Part shown: one piece after another, positions 61,127 through 64,000 of the stretch
Position numbering within the stretch: position 1 is the stretch's first letter
Layout: every line of letters begins with the position of its first letter
Assembly: GCF_029688865.1 (NCBI RefSeq)
Contig: NZ_JARUKV010000028.1
Coordinates: 1-64,000 of the forward strand
Direction of reading: 5' to 3'
Length of the DNA stretch: 64,000 nt
Origin: Natronococcus sp. A-GB7
GTDB taxonomy: Archaea > Halobacteriota > Halobacteria > Halobacteriales > Natrialbaceae
Notes under the pieces: generated by a model
What the model was told of the DNA's origin: nothing
The model's database searches: none
What the model saw: only the letters and a program-made list of their open reading frames with translations
Made by a program: the position numbers and the translations under genes

Positions 61127-61885
61127 ATGGATATCCGCGTCAACGGCTCGGGGCCGACCGCCCCTTTTCTCGGAGCCCGGGACCTGTTCGAGACCGAGTA
61201 CGACCTCTCGCTGCCGGTCGACGTCGAGCTACGCGACGACCCCGACGTTCGGACCTGGGCCGGTCACTACGACGACCGACACGTCCTGAACATCTCCCGA
61301 CAGGCCGCCTCGAGCGCGATGGCCCGCGAGCTCGCCCTCCACGAGTTCGCCCACATGGCCAGATACGAACAGAGCCACCCCTCTCACACCCAGTCGACCG
61401 AGGAGGTGCTGTACCTCGCACTGGCCGGGAAAAGCGTCGAGCGCCGCAAGCTCTCTCATTGCTACCAGATCGCAAACCACATGAAGGATATCTACGCCGA
61501 CGACATCACGCTCTCGGTCGGCCCCGGCGAGAAGCTCCTCTCGTTTCTCGAGTCGAGTCTCGCGGCGGCGGTCGTCGACCGACCCCGAAACACGCCACAG
61601 AGCGGCCGAACGAGGCTCTCGGCGAGCGCCGATCCCGAGATCACGGCCGTCAACGCGGCGTTTGCCCTGGCGCTTGCGGAGCGACACGACCTCGTCGAGC
61701 CGGATCACCGCCTGTACGATCTCGCCCACGTCGCCGCAGTGGATGCCCCCGACGTGCCGTTCCAGGCGTTCAAGCGTCGGTTCCGCGAGCTGACCAGGGA
61801 TCCCGACTCGAGCAGCTACCGACAGGTCCTCGTCGACGCGACGCGGGCGTACGTCGGCGAGGGGGAGTCGGCGAGTGAAGCCTAG
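61127..61885 (+). CDS. HExxH-containing conserved haloarchaeal protein (DUF5781-like)
   Basis: This protein has 252 residues from MDIRVNGSGPTAPFLG at 61127, preferred over 61112. The motif LHEFAHMARYEQSHPSHTQSTEEVLYLAL has His72, Glu73 and His76, and a following EE pair that could supply a third ligand, the arrangement of a zincin peptidase. The C-terminal half is helical (PEITAVNAAFALALAERHD; FQAFKRRFRELTRDP). There is no signal or membrane segment, so it is cytoplasmic. Peptidase activity is inferred. The DUF name is from memory. Confidence 0.78.
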   Translation: MDIRVNGSGPTAPFLGARDLFETEYDLSLPVDVELRDDPDVRTWAGHYDDRHVLNISRQAASSAMARELALHEFAHMARYEQSHPSHTQSTEEVLYLALAGKSVERRKLSHCYQIANHMKDIYADDITLSVGPGEKLLSFLESSLAAAVVDRPRNTPQSGRTRLSASADPEITAVNAAFALALAERHDLVEPDHRLYDLAHVAAVDAPDVPFQAFKRRFRELTRDPDSSSYRQVLVDATRAYVGEGESASEA

Positions 61886-61931
61886 CTCCCCGTCGTCAGC
61901 TACCCGAACGTTTAATGTTTTACACCTCATT

Positions 61932-61946
61932 AGTATGGAACATACT
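61932..61946. promoter_or_regulatory. Perfect palindrome just upstream of the DUF7504-like start
   Basis: AGTATG (61932-61937), GAA, CATACT (61941-61946) is a perfect inverted repeat ending five bases before the ATG at 61951. It follows an AT-rich stretch (TTTAATGTTTTACACC) that may be the promoter. Its position suits a repressor site. Confidence 0.45.
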
Positions 61947-61950
61947 GGCA

Positions 61951-62652
61951 ATGCTCTCCGAGACAGATGCCCGTGGACCGGACGACGCGTTTATCGAGGA
62001 ACTGGCGCGGCTGAAACGCCGCGGAGCGAGCGTCCTCGTCGTCGGGTCGACCCGGGCGAGCCAGCAGGCCGAGACCTGCCGCCGACTGCTCGGACACGCC
62101 ACGGACCGTCCACGTCGACGGATTCTGGTGTCGACGACCGGTGAGAGCGCACCGATCGAGTCACTCGTCGACGAGACGCCCTCGGACAGCCACCGCATCG
62201 TCCGACACGAGATCGACGTTCGAAGCGCTAGCGCCGCCTCCAGCGGTCACGCGCCGACGCCGTCGGTCGGCGTTCCCGTAACGACCACCGAGACGCTCGC
62301 CGACCTCGGGATCGGGATCTCGAGTGCGATCGAGTCGCTCGAAACCGCCGCGAACGGGCTCGAACCCTCCGAGCTTCGGATCGGTGTCGACTCGCTGCTC
62401 CCGCTGCTCGAGACGTACGGCACGGAACGCGTGTTTCGGTTTATCCACCTCACTAACGGGCGGGTGAGACGATCCGACGGCATGATCCACTACCGGCTCC
62501 CGGTCGATCGGGAGAACGAGGTCGTCCCGGTTCTCACGCCGCTTTTCGACGTCGTCGTCGAGCTTCGGGCGCACAACGGCGTCTGTCAGGAGCGGTGGTC
62601 GCTCAAGGACGAATCGCTGTGCTCGGGCTGGATTTCGACGCGACAGCTGTAA
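61951..62652 (+). CDS. Haloarchaeal DUF7504-like protein
   Basis: This protein has 233 residues from MLSETDARGPDDAFIEEL. The first part resembles a nucleotide-fold protein (RRGASVLVVGSTRASQQAETC), and the middle has TETLADLGIGISSAIESLE. The last part is strand-rich (RVFRFIHLTNGRVRRSDGMIHYRLPV; DVVVELRAHNGVCQERW). Many haloarchaea carry this type beside a larger partner, as here, 75 bases upstream of the next gene. No catalytic motif is clear, and the role is unknown. The family name is from memory. Confidence 0.68.
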   Translation: MLSETDARGPDDAFIEELARLKRRGASVLVVGSTRASQQAETCRRLLGHATDRPRRRILVSTTGESAPIESLVDETPSDSHRIVRHEIDVRSASAASSGHAPTPSVGVPVTTTETLADLGIGISSAIESLETAANGLEPSELRIGVDSLLPLLETYGTERVFRFIHLTNGRVRRSDGMIHYRLPVDRENEVVPVLTPLFDVVVELRAHNGVCQERWSLKDESLCSGWISTRQL

Positions 62653-62727
62653 CGAGAGCATGTCGGCTGGAGACGCACTGTCCCCGATGGCCGATGCTCG
62701 AGACGAAGCCACGGGGCCGGTTCTCGG

Positions 62728-64000
62728 ATGAAACCGACGTTCGAGCCGACGGCCGACGGACTCGAGATTATCGATCGGATCGAACGCCACCGGTACCGGC
62801 TGACGACCCACGATCCAGTGTCGCTCGAACCTGCCGACTGCGACGAAATACAGTATCCAGTTGACTCGGCGGTTCGGATCACGACCGATACGATCACGCT
62901 ACCGACGACTCATCACGTCTACGTCCGCGACGAAACTGGGGCGATGGTCGCCGAAGTGAAACCGGACGAGCAGACGTTTTTGCCGGAGGGAGAGTATACT
63001 CTCGACATCTCGGTTTCTATGAAGGTATATGCCCGCGTCGATAGTTCTCTCCAGATATACTCTGATCCAGAACGAACACATATTACACTAGACAGTCCCT
63101 CGCCGGTAACATTCGGCGCACGTTCCTATCACACTCGTCCTTCACAAACAATTACGACTACAGCAGCACCAACCGACGTGATGCGTACCGTATCAGCGTT
63201 TGGCTCAGCATTGAAGACAACGACTGCAGAGCGCTCATATCCAACCCTACGCGGACACCCACCTGCAGTGGAATTAGGGGACGAACTGGACGTACCTGAT
63301 CGACTAACGGTTCCGGACACCGGTATCAAAATCGGAGTTCCAAAAAAGCTCGAACGAATCTTCGTCGTTTCCCCGCTGGTGTACTATTTGGGAGCAAAAG
63401 TCGTGCCAAGAACCGAACCTCGTCTAATAACTGACGAAGGATACACTCACACTCTCGACGGGCCGGAAGGATTCGAAGAAACGGTCGAACGAATCCTCAA
63501 GCAAATTTTCTTTCTTGATACAGTGGTGAGAACAGAAGGTATGACGCCACTTCCGCTTCAGAAACGAGAACAGGTAGAGCCACTATTCAATCATAGTATA
63601 CAAAATTTATACGAACAGCCGTTAATGGAGCAAATTCAAAACTATCTTAGGGTTCCGTTTTCTGAGTTGGAACCAGCAATTCCTAACTGGCGATTCGAAA
63701 CACATGTCGGACCGAGTCCACAAATAACTGAATTTCTGCCGTTCATAGCTAATGATCTCGCGGCAGTCAAAATAAACGAAGTGGAAAAGCAGCCACCGAC
63801 TGTTTCAGAGGAAGCGCAAACGATCTCCGACTTTACTCGAAGCGGCCGCACCCGAAATACGGAACCGGTCCGTAATACGGAACCAGAATCAACTCAGAGG
63901 GATATTTCAGCATCTCCACTAATACGACAGCTGTGGAATAGTTCGAATGGTGGGGATATTGACAGCACAGCGCCATTGGAAGCCTTTAAAAATAGCATCG
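62728..64000 (+). CDS. Large haloarchaeal protein of unknown function (partial, runs off right edge)
   Basis: An open frame starts at ATG 62728 and continues in frame to the last base, giving 424 residues with no stop. It begins MKPTFEPTADGLEIIDRIER and has MVAEVKPDEQTFLPEGEYTL and RTVSAFGSALKTTTAERSYPT. Then come FVVSPLVYYLGAKVVPRTEP and ERILKQIFFLDTVVRTEGMT. I recall similar proteins that may carry a caspase-like CHAT domain at the C-terminus; that part is outside the window. The first 90 codons are GC-rich like the genome, and the following codons are AT-rich. It is 75 bases from the preceding DUF7504-like gene, probably in one operon. Confidence 0.8.
   Translation, partial: MKPTFEPTADGLEIIDRIERHRYRLTTHDPVSLEPADCDEIQYPVDSAVRITTDTITLPTTHHVYVRDETGAMVAEVKPDEQTFLPEGEYTLDISVSMKVYARVDSSLQIYSDPERTHITLDSPSPVTFGARSYHTRPSQTITTTAAPTDVMRTVSAFGSALKTTTAERSYPTLRGHPPAVELGDELDVPDRLTVPDTGIKIGVPKKLERIFVVSPLVYYLGAKVVPRTEPRLITDEGYTHTLDGPEGFEETVERILKQIFFLDTVVRTEGMTPLPLQKREQVEPLFNHSIQNLYEQPLMEQIQNYLRVPFSELEPAIPNWRFETHVGPSPQITEFLPFIANDLAAVKINEVEKQPPTVSEEAQTISDFTRSGRTRNTEPVRNTEPESTQRDISASPLIRQLWNSSNGGDIDSTAPLEAFKNSI

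Overview
The window is chromosomal DNA of a halophilic archaeon of the class Halobacteria. The evidence is a high G+C content, very acidic proteins, a Bat-type HTH regulator, a doubled archaeal histone, an archaeal CCA-adding enzyme, aEF-2, many Tat-type lipoproteins, a PGF-type C-terminal anchor, and an RNase P RNA with the conserved core. I cannot name the species.

Layout. 0-0.35 kb: a frameshifted, truncated transposase. 0.65-5.5 kb: a nitrous-oxide-reductase maturation locus (nosD, nosF, nosY, nosL) followed by a broken SCO1-like gene. No nosZ is visible. 5.5-8.3 kb: a membrane-anchored protein with about 500 residues of Ser/Asp/Glu/Arg repeats, and a zinc-finger membrane protein. 8.4-20.7 kb: a core block with a Bat-like sensor-regulator, tRNA-Asn, cca, a histone deacetylase-histone operon, an RPA-type ssDNA-binding protein, tRNA-Arg, two secreted proteins, RNase P RNA and an AMMECR1 protein. 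20.8-30.3 kb: an ABC exporter, nicotinate phosphoribosyltransferase, two paralogous surface proteins with HExxH motifs, an isochorismatase-type hydrolase, a thioesterase, a DUF4385-like gene with a duplicated 5' end, and tatA. 30.4-37.9 kb: an M23-like protein, a lipoate-ligase-like protein, a frameshifted lyase-like protein, a thiolase with a duplicated 3' end, and an M48 peptidase.

37.9-44.9 kb is the clearest catabolic module: eutB-eutC-eutA, a divergent MFS transporter, and an aldehyde ferredoxin oxidoreductase. Together they suggest ethanolamine to acetaldehyde to acetate without microcompartment genes. 45.2-49.9 kb: a lipoprotein with a very large DDDDPAD/ENGENGEE tail, a long-chain acyl-CoA synthetase and an MBL hydrolase. 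50.0-56.6 kb is an ion-handling region: a CDF metal exporter with an operator-like palindrome, a probable fluoride riboswitch before two crcB genes, UspA, a CBS-MgtE protein, two half-size MgtE proteins, and a double PhoU-TrkA_C regulator. 56.7-64 kb: serS, EF-2, an HExxH protein, and a two-gene haloarchaeal cassette whose second gene leaves the window and changes base composition inside the ORF.

A recurring non-genic pattern is the most unusual signal. At four places (11.5, 16.7, 29.1 and 36.0 kb) one end of a gene (two tRNA 3' ends, one CDS start, one CDS end) is duplicated in direct orientation about 100-226 bp away, with palindrome-rich spacer between the copies. Two of the spacers share the same boxes.
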